Shown: positions 21,392-29,073 of the stretch, piece after piece | Numbering within the stretch: position 1 is the first letter of the stretch | Layout of the letters: each line of letters starts with the position of its first letter | IMG/VR virus record: IMGVR_UViG_3300032213_002860 | Span: 1 to 29,073 of that record | From: a virus | Length of the DNA stretch: 29,073 nucleotides | Strand: one strand, 5' to 3' | Translations under genes and position numbers: made by a program | The notes under the pieces: generated by a model | Told to the model about the DNA's origin: nothing | The model's database searches: none | What the model saw: only the letters and a program-made list of their open reading frames with translations

Positions 21392-24300
21392 ATGGCACTA
21401 TTATCACCTGGCGTAGAAGTTACCGTAATTGACGAAAGTCAATATCTTCCTGCTGCGACAAACTCAGTCCCGTACATTCTGATTGCCACAGCACAGAACA
21501 AGATCAGTGGCACCGGAGCTGGAGTAGCCGCAGGAACGTTGCAGGCTAATGCTAACAAGATATACACCATTACCAGTCAGCGAGATCTTTCAGCGACTTT
21601 TGGTGTGCCGTTCTTTTACAAGACCACAGCTGGCACTCCGATCAATGGGTATGAACTCAACGAATACGGACTTTTGGCCGCTTATAGTGCCCTAGGTACC
21701 ACCAACAGAGCTTTTGTGCAACGTGTGGACATTGACCTTGCAGAATTAACAGCCAGCTTGGTACGCCCAACTGGTGCTCCTGACAATGGAACCTATTGGT
21801 TAGACACAGCCAACACTCAGTGGGGAATTTTCCAATGGAATCTGACCACAGCATCGTTTACCAATCAGATACCTTTGGTCATAACCAGCACCGATGATCT
21901 TGAGTCTAATTCTTCAGTGCCTTTGCAAAGTCTCGGCGCAATTGGTGACTATGCCATTGTAACTACCAACATCAACAATCCGGGCTATTTCAAGCGTGGC
22001 GGTCCTTTCGCAGGACAGTCGTCCTCGAGCTATCTAACAGCGTTGTATAATACCTGGGTACAGATAGGATCAGATGACTGGAAAACAGCTTGGCCAACCA
22101 TACAAGGCAACAACACCATAGACGGCCTTGCAGCTGGTTCTATTTCCATCAACGGAACCATCGTGTCGGTGCCAGCCAGTCCAAACAACACTGCAGAGGG
22201 ATTAAGCAATGCTATCAACTCGGCCGCTATCACCGGAGTTTATTCGGGTCATCTCAATGACAAAGTGGCCATATATGCCACCAGCGAAGCCACTGCCGAC
22301 GGCAGCACAGCCGGCGAAGGAGCCGTTGATATTAGCAACTACAGTGGTGATGTGTTGTCAGAATTGGGCATCACAGCCAACACCTACTATGCTCCTGCAT
22401 TCCTGGCAGATTACAGCTACAACGTGCCTAGATGGAGGTCCACGGATACCCAACCAGAACCTACTGGTTCGGTCTGGCAGAAGATCAACAATGTGAATCT
22501 TGGTGCCAATTTGGTGACCAAGAAATACAATTCAGCCCTTGGCAGATTCGTGCAACAAAATTGCCCAATTTATACCAATACCAATGAAGCCATATATGAG
22601 CTGGATCCATCGGGTGGCGGCAAAAATATTCCAGCTGGTACCTTGATGGCCCGTATCGATTCTGAATATGACGGCACCTTGACCCAGGATATCTTTGAAA
22701 GATATGCCACCGGACCGGCAGTATACACAGGCAGTGACACTTCACCTGGTCCGTTTGTGATTGGAAATTCGTACACCATATCGGCCAGCATTCCAGGAAA
22801 CCCAATTGAAGATGATATCGCCACAGTGACCTTGACCAGCACAACCTTGGACAGTTTCTTGATCAGAACACAAGGTGCCATTGGAGCTTCACCATTTGCC
22901 AGTTATGTGACTGTGACTGTCAATTCAGCTGGTTCTGTTGTGTTCACACACCTTGCTGGTGGAAACATCACACTGACCAACGTCACAGGTCAACCGCTGA
23001 CAGCAGCTGGTTTCACAGTCAGCACAGAATTTGCAAGACCTGCTCCTGACAATGGCATATTCCTGAGCTATTTTGTCAGCACTCCAACTTTCACCTACAC
23101 ACCCAGCGCAACAGAGCCTGATCAAGATCCAGATTCCGGAACCTATTGGTACTATTCTACTACCACCCAGGCCGATATCATGATCCAGAACAACGGTGCC
23201 TGGTTTGCATATCAAAACGTCAGCAATGATGTGCGCGGTGACAATTTGACCTTGACCAATGCCAGTGGTCCAATCTTCAGTGCCACAGCGCCTGTGACTC
23301 AGAACAACACAGCGCAAAGTCCATTGGTCTACGGTGATCTATGGATCGACACTGGTGATCTTGAAAATTATCCCATGCTGTATCGCTGGAGCAACATACA
23401 AGGAACGGATCAATGGGTATTGATCGACAACACTGATCAGACCACAGAAAATGGTATCTTGTTTGCAGATGCACGCTGGTCTTCTAACGGCACTACCAAT
23501 CCGATCACAGATCCTATTCCGTCGATCTCCAGTTTGCTGACCAGCAACTATCTGGACATTGATGCACCAAATCCTGGACTGTATCCGCAAGGAACCTTGT
23601 TGTTCAACACACGCCGTAGTGGATTCAACGTCAAGAGTTTCCAGGTTGACTATTTCAACACAGCAGACTTCACAGTTGATGCCTGGGACAACACAACAAC
23701 CTATGCATTCAATGACTTTGTGAACTACAACGGTACAATTTATGTTTGCATACTGGCACCCACGGCCAATCAGAATCCCACAAACAACACCTACTGGGCT
23801 GAAATTGAAACCAACTCCTGGGTCACTGCCAGCGCCAACAAAGACGACGGTAGCCCCAACATGGGTCGCCTGGCACAGCGTTACTTGATTGTACAGGCAC
23901 TGAAATCTGGCATAGACAGCAGCGTAGAAATACGTGAAGAGCAACGCCAGTTCAATCTGATAGCCTGCACAGGATATCCAGAATTGATCCCCAACATGGC
24001 CTTGCTCAACAATGATCGCAAGAACACAGCTTTTGTGGTAGGTGATACTCCAATGCGCTTGCCGCCCACAGGAACCACTATCATTGATTGGAAGAACAAT
24101 GCTCAGCAAACAGATGAAGGATTGACTTCATACGATGCCTACATTGGTGTGTTCTACCCAAGTTGCCAAACCACAGATCTATCAGGCACAGCAGTAGTGA
24201 CTGCACCTAGCCACATGATGGTCAGAACCATAATCCGCAACGACGAAGTGGCGTTTCCATGGTTGGCTCCAGCAGGAACACGTCGTGGTGTTATTGACAA

Positions 24301-24817
24301 CGCGGCCAGACTTGGTTACATCAATGCTGTGACCGGTGAATTTGAAACCATTGGTGTTAATCAAAGCCTGAGAGACGTGTTGTATCAGAACGATATCAAC
24401 CCAATCACTTTTGTACCTGGCATTGGTATCACCAACTTTGGTAACAAGACCACATTGGGAGCCGACACTGCCCTGGATCGTATCAACGTGGCACGTTTGG
24501 TTGCATTTATCCGTGCAAGATTACAACAAATTGGTGACAACTTCTTGTTCGAACCCAACGATCAGATCACCCGCAATGAAATCAGGAATGCTGTGGACAG
24601 TCTCATGATTGACTTGGTCAACAAGCGCGGTATCTATGATTATCTAGTTGTTTGTGACTTGACCAACAATACACCTGCACGTATTGATGCCAATGAATTA
24701 TGGTTGGATATTGCTATCGAGCCTGTCAAGGCCGTTGAATTTATCTACATACCGATGCGTATCAAGAACACCGGTGAAATTGCCACAAGCCTGGCAGTGA
24801 CAGCACAGTCGGCTTAA
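21392..24817 (+). CDS. gp18: Tail sheath protein (T4 gp18-like), enlarged
   Basis: 1141 residues; T4 gp18 has 659. The N-terminal domain (LLSPGVEVTVIDESQYLPAA at 3-22, then SVPYILIATAQNK) and the C-terminal domain are sheath-like: residues from about 815 include AQRYLIVQALKSGIDSSVEI, CTGYPELIPNMALLNNDRK, WLAPAGTRRG, INPITFVPGIGITNFGNKTT, RINVARLVAFIRARLQQIGD and EPVKAVEFIYIPMRI. Sheath subunits form the contractile tube around gp19. About 700 residues (125-815) are inserted between these ends. They contain DNGTYWLDTANTQWGIFQWN and DPDSGTYWYYSTTTQADIMI modules and, near 763-806, a carbohydrate-binding-5/12-like unit (AWDNTTTYAFNDFVNYNGTI with YW after it). Such insertions would project from the sheath surface. 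Confidence 0.93.
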   Translation: MALLSPGVEVTVIDESQYLPAATNSVPYILIATAQNKISGTGAGVAAGTLQANANKIYTITSQRDLSATFGVPFFYKTTAGTPINGYELNEYGLLAAYSALGTTNRAFVQRVDIDLAELTASLVRPTGAPDNGTYWLDTANTQWGIFQWNLTTASFTNQIPLVITSTDDLESNSSVPLQSLGAIGDYAIVTTNINNPGYFKRGGPFAGQSSSSYLTALYNTWVQIGSDDWKTAWPTIQGNNTIDGLAAGSISINGTIVSVPASPNNTAEGLSNAINSAAITGVYSGHLNDKVAIYATSEATADGSTAGEGAVDISNYSGDVLSELGITANTYYAPAFLADYSYNVPRWRSTDTQPEPTGSVWQKINNVNLGANLVTKKYNSALGRFVQQNCPIYTNTNEAIYELDPSGGGKNIPAGTLMARIDSEYDGTLTQDIFERYATGPAVYTGSDTSPGPFVIGNSYTISASIPGNPIEDDIATVTLTSTTLDSFLIRTQGAIGASPFASYVTVTVNSAGSVVFTHLAGGNITLTNVTGQPLTAAGFTVSTEFARPAPDNGIFLSYFVSTPTFTYTPSATEPDQDPDSGTYWYYSTTTQADIMIQNNGAWFAYQNVSNDVRGDNLTLTNASGPIFSATAPVTQNNTAQSPLVYGDLWIDTGDLENYPMLYRWSNIQGTDQWVLIDNTDQTTENGILFADARWSSNGTTNPITDPIPSISSLLTSNYLDIDAPNPGLYPQGTLLFNTRRSGFNVKSFQVDYFNTADFTVDAWDNTTTYAFNDFVNYNGTIYVCILAPTANQNPTNNTYWAEIETNSWVTASANKDDGSPNMGRLAQRYLIVQALKSGIDSSVEIREEQRQFNLIACTGYPELIPNMALLNNDRKNTAFVVGDTPMRLPPTGTTIIDWKNNAQQTDEGLTSYDAYIGVFYPSCQTTDLSGTAVVTAPSHMMVRTIIRNDEVAFPWLAPAGTRRGVIDNAARLGYINAVTGEFETIGVNQSLRDVLYQNDINPITFVPGIGITNFGNKTTLGADTALDRINVARLVAFIRARLQQIGDNFLFEPNDQITRNEIRNAVDSLMIDLVNKRGIYDYLVVCDLTNNTPARIDANELWLDIAIEPVKAVEFIYIPMRIKNTGEIATSLAVTAQSA

Positions 24818-24847
24818 CACATGGATTTTAGAACAAATTCCAAAGCC

Positions 24848-24854
24848 ATAAATA
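24848..24854 (+). promoter_or_regulatory. Late promoter for gp19 (ATAAATA)
   Basis: ATAAATA lies 20 nt before the gp19 ATG, with a TAGGAGAT ribosome-binding site in between. It gives the tube gene its own late start, as suits a protein made in many copies. Confidence 0.65.
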
Positions 24855-24874
24855 AAGCATATAGGAGATAACAA

Positions 24875-25498
24875 ATGGCCGTTTCATCGTTGACTAGAAT
24901 GACAGTGCCTTTGGCCAGTGACCAAAGCAACCCAAATCAGGGCTTGTTGATGCCCAAATTAAAATATCGCTTCCGAGTGGTATTTGAAAACTTTGGAGTA
25001 TCAACACCTCGCACAGAGTTAACCAAGCAGGTCATTGACTTCACACGTCCCACAGTTAGTTTTGCTGACATTGATGTGCCGATCTACAACAGCACAATCA
25101 AATTGGCTGGCAAATACAGTTGGGAAAATGTCACTTGCAATCTACGTGATGATGCAGGCGGCCAAGTATCTAACTTGGTTGGCGAACAATTGCAGAAACA
25201 ATTGGACTTCATGGAAATGGCTTCAGCTGCTTCAGGCATCGACTACAAGTTCCTCACACGTTTTGAAGTGTTAGACGGTGGCAATGGAGCCAGCGAGCCA
25301 GTGGTTCTTGAAACTTGGGAACTGTATGGTTGCTACCTGCAGAACGTCAATTACAACAACATGGATTACAGTCTCAGCGAAGTGGCCACAATCTCCATGG
25401 CCATTAGGTTTGACAATGCCAATCAGGTTCCAACAGGCAGTGGAGTTGGTGCTTTTGTTGGCAGAACATTGGGTGACGTTGCTACTGGCGCAGGCTAA
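24875..25498 (+). CDS. gp19: Tail tube protein (T4 gp19-like)
   Basis: 207 residues; T4 gp19 has 163. The tube-fold pattern is visible: KLKYRFRVVFENFG near 29-42, VIDFTRPTVSFADIDVPIYN near 53-72, STIKLAGKYSWENVTCNLRD with a following DDAGGQV, and a C-terminal LETWELYGCYLQNVNYNN with EVATISMAIRFDNA. These parallel T4 SYLGQNFTFQCKATALP, GDRTFDDWTVTVMNDE and the final EIQTFEVTLALDYWE strands. gp19 hexamers stack inside the gp18 sheath and conduct DNA. The extra 24 N-terminal residues and a Gly-rich tail are additions. It lies directly after gp18, as in T4. Confidence 0.9.
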   Translation: MAVSSLTRMTVPLASDQSNPNQGLLMPKLKYRFRVVFENFGVSTPRTELTKQVIDFTRPTVSFADIDVPIYNSTIKLAGKYSWENVTCNLRDDAGGQVSNLVGEQLQKQLDFMEMASAASGIDYKFLTRFEVLDGGNGASEPVVLETWELYGCYLQNVNYNNMDYSLSEVATISMAIRFDNANQVPTGSGVGAFVGRTLGDVATGAG

Positions 25499-25503
25499 AC
25501 GCC

Positions 25504-26709
25504 ATGGCATTTGGTCAAGACTTCCTTAAAGGATTTTTTGGTGCCGACGGTCTAAAAGACTACAGTCACGCAGCTAAAACTTTCAGGACCAACGGATACG
25601 AGTTTGCTCCACGCAACAAGTTTCTGTTCCATGTGTTTTTCACAATAAACACACAGCAGATACCCAGTCTTAGAACTGCGCTATTCGCAGGCAATCAAGA
25701 TCAAGCTACCATTGGTCTCATGGTCAAGTCGGCACAGTTGCCCACTTACTCCATGACAGTGGAAACACTCAATCAGTACAATCGCAAACGTCTGGCGCAA
25801 ACCAAGATTGATTACAATCCAGTGGTCATTGAATTCCACGATGACGGCGGCGACCTAACTCGCAACATGTGGTACAACTACTACAGTTATTACTACAAAG
25901 ATCCCAGCCAGGCCTATGATAGCCCCAACAATCAAAATGGGCAACTGGCATCAACTCAAAGTCCAGCAGGATTCAGTTACAACAGCCGAGACATCTATGA
26001 TCCATCTAGGCCAGTCAATGACTGGGGTTACATAGGAGAGAGTTATGATTCTGGGTCAACTAGCCTGCTCACAGGAACTCCGTCAGGCAAACCGCCATTT
26101 TTCCGTGACATACGCATATATGGCCTGTATCAGAAAAAATGGGCCGAATACATATTAATTAATCCCATGATCACAGACTGGGCACATGATACCTATGATT
26201 ATGCCCAAGGTGCTGGCACCATGACCAATCGCATGACCATACGTTATGAAACTGTCAAATACTATTCAGGAGCCATTGGCGGAGTCAGGCCTGATACCAA
26301 CGTGGTGGGCTTTGCAGATCCTGCCTACTACGACACAGTGCCCAGTGCATTGAATCGTCCTGGCTCCACACAGACTGTGTTGGGACAAGGTGGCTTGTTA
26401 GATGCCGGCATTGGTATCATAGAAGATCTACAAAGTGGCGGAGTGGCAGGACTAGTAGGCGCGGTACAAAAAGCAGGTACGGCCTATTTTACTTTCAAAG
26501 ACAAAAACATCCGCAGTACTGTGAACCAGGAAGTGATTGACAGTGCCAAAACCATTGCCAGAACACAATTGCCAGGAGCAGTACGAGCTGCTATCGGAAC
26601 CACCAATCCCACGCCCAGTGGTCCAAATCGTGGGACCTTGGATGGAATATTTTTTCCAACTGCACCTAGAAATCCAAATACGCCTCCGTTCAATCCAAGT
26701 AGATTCTGA
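25504..26709 (+). CDS. gp19-like tube or baseplate tube-initiator protein (401 aa)
   Basis: The N-terminal part carries the tube fold: NKFLFHVFFTINTQQIP near 38-54, VKSAQLPTYSMTVETLNQYN near 74-93, then TKIDYNPVVIEFHDDGGDLT and MWYNYYSYYYKD. A strand pair near 208-255 (IYGLYQKKWAEYILINPMIT, then MTNRMTIRYETVKYYSG) closes the fold. The order of elements (tube strand, LP.Y..., .NRK, F.DD) matches gp19 and its paralogues gp48 and gp54. The long insertion and the Gly/Pro-rich C-terminal 100 residues suggest a baseplate-tube initiator (gp54-like) rather than a repeated tube subunit. It starts 6 bp after gp19. The exact T4 counterpart is uncertain. Confidence 0.7.
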   Translation: MAFGQDFLKGFFGADGLKDYSHAAKTFRTNGYEFAPRNKFLFHVFFTINTQQIPSLRTALFAGNQDQATIGLMVKSAQLPTYSMTVETLNQYNRKRLAQTKIDYNPVVIEFHDDGGDLTRNMWYNYYSYYYKDPSQAYDSPNNQNGQLASTQSPAGFSYNSRDIYDPSRPVNDWGYIGESYDSGSTSLLTGTPSGKPPFFRDIRIYGLYQKKWAEYILINPMITDWAHDTYDYAQGAGTMTNRMTIRYETVKYYSGAIGGVRPDTNVVGFADPAYYDTVPSALNRPGSTQTVLGQGGLLDAGIGIIEDLQSGGVAGLVGAVQKAGTAYFTFKDKNIRSTVNQEVIDSAKTIARTQLPGAVRAAIGTTNPTPSGPNRGTLDGIFFPTAPRNPNTPPFNPSRF

Positions 26710-26711
26710 TC

Positions 26712-27077
26712 ATGTCCACTGTAAATCAAATCAATCTGCAAACTGATCAAACTGTCAGGATCTACGATACTTTTTACAACTACAGTGCCAATGTGCCTGT
26801 GTTGGAATACGAAGCAGTGCTGAGTTATTTCCAAAGTGTGTTCAGAACAGATTTGGCAGCAGAAAATTTTACAGGTGCTCTTTTCAGAGTGGCAGAAGAA
26901 ACAAACACTTCGGCCATGACCTTGTTGCAGAGTTTTCAGCAAGGAGGCCAAACTGCTCCAGAAATAACTTCCTTGATGGCCTATTATCTCAACAGTGTTA
27001 GAAGCAGTGCAACTCTGTTGGGCGTGCTGACTCCAACCACTCCCAACTACTACACGGCCAGAAACGTAAGGGCCTGA
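26712..27077 (+). CDS. Conserved hypothetical protein (121 aa)
   Basis: 121 residues, mostly helical after a short polar N terminus. The core VRIYDTFYNYSANVPVLEYE (15-34), AVLSYFQSVFRTDLAAENFT and LFRVAEETNTSAMTLLQSFQ looks like a compact helical domain that recurs between tail and head genes of marine T4-like phages. The function is unknown. The gene lies between the gp19-like protein and gp4 with 2-bp gaps on both sides. Both junctions share TGATCATG (stop then start), without a clear ribosome-binding site, so translational coupling is likely. No membrane segment is seen. Confidence 0.65.
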   Translation: MSTVNQINLQTDQTVRIYDTFYNYSANVPVLEYEAVLSYFQSVFRTDLAAENFTGALFRVAEETNTSAMTLLQSFQQGGQTAPEITSLMAYYLNSVRSSATLLGVLTPTTPNYYTARNVRA

Positions 27078-27079
27078 TC

Positions 27080-27523
27080 ATGCCCAATTTCCGTCAAGGC
27101 ATCTACACAGTAAAAAATCAGCAGAAATATGTGGGCAGGAACAGTCCGCGATATCGCAGCGGTTGGGAAATGACTTTCATGATGTTTCTTGACAACAACG
27201 ACAACATCGTAAACTGGGCCAGTGAAAGTATCAGCATACCCTATCGTAATCCCATCACCGGAAAGTCCAGCAACTATGTGCCGGATTTTTTTGTGACCTA
27301 TAGAGATCGCAACAACAAAACTCGTGCTGAGCTGATAGAAATCAAGCCCAAAAAACAAAGCCTGATCGAAAGCAAAATGTCTGATCGTGATCGTGCTGTG
27401 GTAGCAGTAAACTATGCCAAATGGGATGCTGCCACCAAATGGGCCCGGCGCAACGGACTCACATTCAGAGTCATCAACGAAGATCAAATATTCCATCAGG
27501 GCAGCAAAAAAACCGGTAAATAG
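27080..27523 (+). CDS. gp4: Head completion protein, nuclease fold (T4 gp4-like)
   Basis: 147 residues; T4 gp4 has 150. GIYTVKNQQKYVGRNSPRYR at 7-26 with SGWEMTFMMFLDNNDNIVNW matches T4 NIKNKKKYVGTVFPQYRSLW and ERRFMMWCDTNPDVIQW. A PD-(D/E)XK-type active site is visible as P68-D69 and E87-x-K89 (YVPDFF...ELIEIKPKK). T4 gp4 is needed to finish heads before tail joining, probably acting with gp50 and gp65. Its nuclease role in T4 is inferred from fold. The stop TAG overlaps a TAAATA element that lies too close to the next ATG to serve as its promoter. Confidence 0.9.
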   Translation: MPNFRQGIYTVKNQQKYVGRNSPRYRSGWEMTFMMFLDNNDNIVNWASESISIPYRNPITGKSSNYVPDFFVTYRDRNNKTRAELIEIKPKKQSLIESKMSDRDRAVVAVNYAKWDAATKWARRNGLTFRVINEDQIFHQGSKKTGK

Positions 27524-27526
27524 GGT

Positions 27527-28015
27527 ATGATCCGACGTTTAGAAGAGCTGTTTGATTTACCGCCCTCAGGTTGCGAAAGCGAAACCACAGAACCTGCCAC
27601 GGTTCCTGCCACCCAAATCCAGCTTCAAGAAATTGACGCTACCATAGACAAGATTGATCAAGCACTGCCAGCAGTGCGTGGTCTAGATGCGTCGGATGCA
27701 GAAATGGATGAGTTGGCCAACAAAGCTCAAGAAACCTTTGATAACTTGATGGATTTAGGCTTCAATGTAGACAGCAGATATGCTAGTGAAATATTTGCAG
27801 TAGCTGGGACCATGCTAGGCCATGCACTCACAGCCAAGACTGCCAAGCTGAACAAAAAGCTCAAAATGGTCGAACTACAAATGAAAAAAGTCAAATTGGA
27901 TCGTGATGCACAAGGTGACGAACCCACACAAACAGCTCATGGCCAGGTGCTGAGTCGTAACGACCTGCTGGAAATGATAAAAGGGTCCAAGGACCAAAAC
28001 AATACAAAAGCATAA
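27527..28015 (+). CDS. gp16: Terminase small subunit (T4 gp16-like)
   Basis: 162 residues; T4 gp16 has 164. The order of elements fits gp16: a polar N terminus, a helical centre (ANKAQETFDNLMDLGFNVDS near 64-83, YASEIFAVAGTMLGHAL, then KLNKKLKMVELQMKKVKLD as a coiled coil), and the Gln/His-rich tail HGQVLSRNDLLEMIKG. T4 gp16 oligomerises and regulates the large terminase gp17 during DNA packaging. Unlike in T4, the large terminase does not follow directly; two unrelated genes come next. The ATG lies 3 nt after the gp4 stop. The stop TAA is part of the late promoter of the next gene. Confidence 0.82.
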   Translation: MIRRLEELFDLPPSGCESETTEPATVPATQIQLQEIDATIDKIDQALPAVRGLDASDAEMDELANKAQETFDNLMDLGFNVDSRYASEIFAVAGTMLGHALTAKTAKLNKKLKMVELQMKKVKLDRDAQGDEPTQTAHGQVLSRNDLLEMIKGSKDQNNTKA

Positions 28016-28018
28016 ATA
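28012..28018 (+). promoter_or_regulatory. Late promoter overlapping a stop codon (ATAAATA)
   Basis: ATAAATA contains the TAA stop of gp16 (28013-28015) and lies 18 nt before the ATG at 28037, with an AGGGAT ribosome-binding site in between. Confidence 0.65.
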
Positions 28019-28036
28019 GGATATAGGGATACAAAT

Positions 28037-28645
28037 ATGAAAAATTTTCAAGAATACCTGGCCGAAAGCCAAAGAACTTACAACTACAGGATCAAAATTG
28101 TAGGTGATGTTGAGCCCGCCTTGGTCAAAATGCTAGAAGAAAAGCTCAAGCAGTTTGATCCGGTCAAAGTGTCAGCTGTGAAAAAGACACCCATACAGCT
28201 CAAGCCAGCAGACTTTCCTGCACACGCCAACGAAAGCGTCAGTGCCATGGATTGCGAATTCCGCTATCCGGCCATCGAGCCACAGATCCAACAAATTGCT
28301 CAACTCTTAGGACTTGATCCAAACCGTATCCGTTTGTTGACCACGGCCTATGAAGACAGCATGATGGATGAAAAAGAAAAGATTGAAGATCAAAACAAAG
28401 ACCTGTTGACCGACACAGACTATCCTGCTCCTGACGCAGAACAAAAGGCACTCAGCAAAGATTACTCAGCACCTTATGACCAGCATGCTGTGTTGAAGAA
28501 TGCCTATCGCAGTGAGTTTACTGTGGCTGGTGGCAAAACACCGCCTGCCAAAACCACAAATGATTTGCCAATGGGCACTTCAAGTCCCATGACAAAAGTA
28601 AAACGCCCACCACGTCCAGCCACCGGCGCCAACCCAAGAGGATAA
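28037..28645 (+). CDS. Possible head-targeted protein with capsid-targeting N terminus (202 aa)
   Basis: The N terminus MKNFQEYLAES closely parallels the capsid-targeting sequence of T4 internal proteins (MKTYQEFIAEA). LAE followed by Ser fits the T4 prohead protease rule (L/I-x-E, cut after Glu). The rest (residues 15-202) has an alpha/beta half (YRIKIVGDVEPALVKMLEEK, DCEFRYPAIEPQIQQIAQLL) and a disordered Pro/Lys-rich tail. I do not recognise the domain. It follows gp16 under its own late promoter, a head-gene context. It may be an internal head, core or injected protein. No catalytic motif is visible. Confidence 0.6.
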   Translation: MKNFQEYLAESQRTYNYRIKIVGDVEPALVKMLEEKLKQFDPVKVSAVKKTPIQLKPADFPAHANESVSAMDCEFRYPAIEPQIQQIAQLLGLDPNRIRLLTTAYEDSMMDEKEKIEDQNKDLLTDTDYPAPDAEQKALSKDYSAPYDQHAVLKNAYRSEFTVAGGKTPPAKTTNDLPMGTSSPMTKVKRPPRPATGANPRG

Positions 28646-28649
28646 CAGC

Positions 28650-29073
28650 ATGACATTTTTTTACGACCTAAACAAGAAATTGGCCACACTGTCGGCCAAG
28701 CAACAGCTTGCAGAAAGTGCTCAGCCAGTGGCTGAACGTAGCACTGGAGACTACTCAGCCAAGAAGGCACGTGCTGGCAAAGACATTGGCAAGCCAGGAA
28801 AAATGTTTTCTAAGATTGCCAAGAGTGCAGGCGAGCGTTATGGCTCCAAAGAAGCCGGTGAACGTGTAGCCGGTGCTGTGTTGAACAAGCTACGTAGCAA
28901 AAATGAATCAACCGATCAAGATGGCGACGTAATGGATTATCTTAACGACAAATTAAAAGATTTTGATGCACAACAATCCAAGACTGACGAATCTGCATTG
29001 CAAGCATATTTGGGCAAGAAAAAATACGGCGAGACCGGCATGAAGGCCCTGCAAAAGGCCGGACGTGAGGGCG
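28650..29073 (+). CDS. Partial gene, probably head/core-associated
   Basis: Starts with ATG at 28650 (MTFFYDLNKKLATLSAKQQL), 4 nt after the previous stop, and stays open to the window edge for 141 residues. The sequence is Lys/Ala/Glu/Ser-rich and helical, with GERYGSKEAGERVAGAVLNK near 63-82, then LRSK, and QAYLGKKKYGETGMKALQKA near the edge. LAES at 20-23 again fits the T4 prohead-protease site rule. The composition is that of scaffold/core or internal proteins, but the C-terminal part is missing, so no product can be assigned. A weak GAT-rich leader precedes the start. Confidence 0.6.
   Translation, partial: MTFFYDLNKKLATLSAKQQLAESAQPVAERSTGDYSAKKARAGKDIGKPGKMFSKIAKSAGERYGSKEAGERVAGAVLNKLRSKNESTDQDGDVMDYLNDKLKDFDAQQSKTDESALQAYLGKKKYGETGMKALQKAGREG

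Noticed and set aside
27516-27522. GTAAATA before gp16 as a late promoter
   Set aside because: It ends only 4 nt before the gp16 ATG, overlaps the gp4 stop and lacks the upstream ATAAATA form; gp16 can be translated from the upstream transcript.
1-29073. tRNA genes, integrase or lysogeny module, insertion sequences
   Set aside because: None was recognised: no tRNA-like cloverleaf pattern, recombinase motif or transposase reading frame was seen on either strand by eye.

Overview
The window is part of the late (virion) gene region of a T4-like myovirus. Neck, tail and packaging proteins can be matched by sequence pattern to T4 gp13, gp14, gp15, gp18, gp19, gp4 and gp16, together with T4-type gp1 (dNMP kinase) and DexA (3'-5' exonuclease). 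The long sheath insertion, the C-terminal extensions of gp14 and gp15, and the glycine/asparagine/threonine-rich fibre modules resemble marine T4-like phages of cyanobacteria or SAR11-type hosts more than coliphage T4. The host cannot be identified from the sequence. No integrase, repressor, tRNA, rRNA, CRISPR array or insertion sequence was seen.

Layout. 1-125: the last 17 codons of an upstream gene and a bidirectional terminator. 126-1274 (-): a TPR/glycosyltransferase-9-like protein. 1421-2200: a virion-type protein followed by a strong terminator. 2253-2840: a Rossmann-like, glycosyltransferase-associated protein. 2841-13624: an almost continuous run of seven fibre or fibre-like genes (204, 104, 131, 250, 1751, 544 and 518 aa) that share modules and carry a 17-residue (51-bp) repeat. 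13621-14286: a second protein with a motif like the 2253 gene. 17469 down to 14271 (-): gp14, gp15 and a NUDIX hydrolase as one operon. 17528-21004: a mixed block with two unknown genes behind near-consensus sigma70 promoters, gp13, a DexA-like exonuclease and a dNMP kinase. 21296-20952 (-): a small zinc/HNH-like protein. 21392-28015: the tail and packaging run of gp18 (1141 aa), gp19, a gp19-like tube/initiator protein, an unknown protein, gp4 and gp16. 28037-end: two probable head or core-associated proteins, the last cut by the window edge.

Regulation. T4-type late promoters (TAAATA, usually ATAAATA or CTAAATA and often followed by C) precede most late transcription units on both strands. 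Several overlap the stop codon of the gene upstream. Sigma70-like promoters precede the 84-aa and 381-aa unknown genes, and an extended -10 precedes the exonuclease/kinase pair. Several starts (17469-, 17528+, 19824+, 1274- and 21296-) lie only 4-7 nt after the promoter core, which predicts leaderless or nearly leaderless mRNA.

How the parts fit. gp13, gp14 and gp15 close the neck and the top of the tail. gp18, gp19 and the gp19-like protein build the contractile tail. gp4 and gp16 act in head completion and DNA packaging. The fibre locus supplies host-contact proteins and is bracketed by three genes that may be involved in glycosylation. The nucleases, kinase and NUDIX enzyme are accessory nucleic-acid and nucleotide functions scattered among the structural genes.
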